This document shows positions 5,065 to 5,236 of a DNA stretch of 5,236 nucleotides, piece by piece. Source of the DNA: Frankiaceae bacterium (lineage in GTDB: Bacteria; Actinomycetota; Actinomycetes; JAVEEB01); the NCBI GenBank assembly GCA_030840665.1, contig JAVEEB010000469.1, positions 1-5,236 on the forward strand. Reading direction: 5' to 3'. Position 1 is the first letter of the stretch, and each line of letters starts with the position of its first letter. The notes under the pieces were generated by a model. The model saw nothing but the letters and a program-made list of their open reading frames with translations, made no database searches and had not been told where the DNA came from. The translations under genes were made by a program, and so were the position numbers.

Positions 5065-5236
5065 GCGGCAACCCCCGCGTCGCGATCGTCTATGGATCGC
5101 CGTCCGACCACGACATCATGGCCCAGGCCGGCGCCATGCTTCAAAGATTCGGAGTCGCGTACGACGAGCAGTTCATCTCGCCGCACCGCTCCCCGCGGAC
5201 CCTCGCGGACTACGTGGCGGAGCTCGAGCCGAGCGG
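5061..5236 (+). CDS. purE: PurE-family N5-CAIR mutase, N-terminal part (cut by window edge)
   Basis: The open frame starts at GTG 5061, overlapping the purD stop (GTGA), and runs off the window after 58 full codons. PurE converts N5-carboxyaminoimidazole ribonucleotide to CAIR in purine synthesis. The visible part has the family's first strand and phosphate-binding loop, RVAIVYGSPSDHDIMAQAG (6-24), aligned to the usual V-x-I-x-MGSxSDWxxM, and the second motif ISPHRSP (39-45) aligned to VSAHRTP. Key residues Ser13, Ser15, Asp16, Ser40, His42 and Arg43 are kept. Differences are Tyr11 for the usual Met, His17 for Trp, and Pro41 for the usual Ala before the histidine. The Arg after His argues for the bacterial class I mutase type over the animal class II carboxylase. 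The C-terminal half is not visible, so a diverged paralogue is possible. Confidence 0.82.
   Translation, partial: MSGNPRVAIVYGSPSDHDIMAQAGAMLQRFGVAYDEQFISPHRSPRTLADYVAELEPS

Noticed and set aside
1..5236. CRISPR array, tRNA, rRNA, insertion sequence or phage genes
   Set aside because: No regularly spaced repeats, cloverleaf-like structure, transposase or integrase motifs, or terminal repeats were seen on either strand.

Overview
The window reads as chromosomal DNA of a high-GC Gram-positive bacterium (Actinomycetota). The clues are strong G/C bias at third codon positions, frequent GTG starts, a SigE-family ECF sigma factor of the kind common in actinomycetes, and TAnnnT -10 boxes placed for leaderless transcripts. 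I cannot name a genus.

Layout. The left edge holds the last 54 codons of purA (adenylosuccinate synthase, + strand, ends at 165). After 37 bp comes a + strand three-gene operon whose genes overlap by 4 nt (GTGA) at both junctions: a Phd/VapB-type antitoxin (203-481), a PIN-domain VapC-type toxin (478-876) and an aminoglycoside-phosphotransferase-fold kinase (873-1811). A perfect 7-3-7 inverted repeat abuts the antitoxin ATG and covers its apparent -10 box, as an autoregulatory operator would. The kinase gene converges, with 22 bp between stops, on a - strand pair that also overlaps by 4 nt (ATGA): a SigE-family sigma factor (3497-2985), then a single-pass membrane protein with a probable GerMN-like extracytoplasmic domain (2988-1834). 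A 250-bp divergent intergenic region follows, containing a second 7-3-7 inverted repeat. The window ends with purD (GAR synthetase, 3748-5064) overlapping by 4 nt the start of a purE-family gene (5061 to the window edge).

How it fits together. purA and purD-purE are purine-synthesis genes at the two edges. The 3.3 kb between the purA stop and the sigma start holds non-purine modules: a toxin-antitoxin-kinase operon and a sigma factor/membrane protein pair. The most unusual item is the kinase-like protein apparently translated together with a VapBC pair; its catalytic loop keeps Asp and Asn but has Leu where the family usually has His. Second is the shared geometry of the putative vapB and purD promoters: TACnGT, then 7 nt, then the start codon. 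This suggests leaderless mRNAs and moves the purD start to the GTG at 3748.
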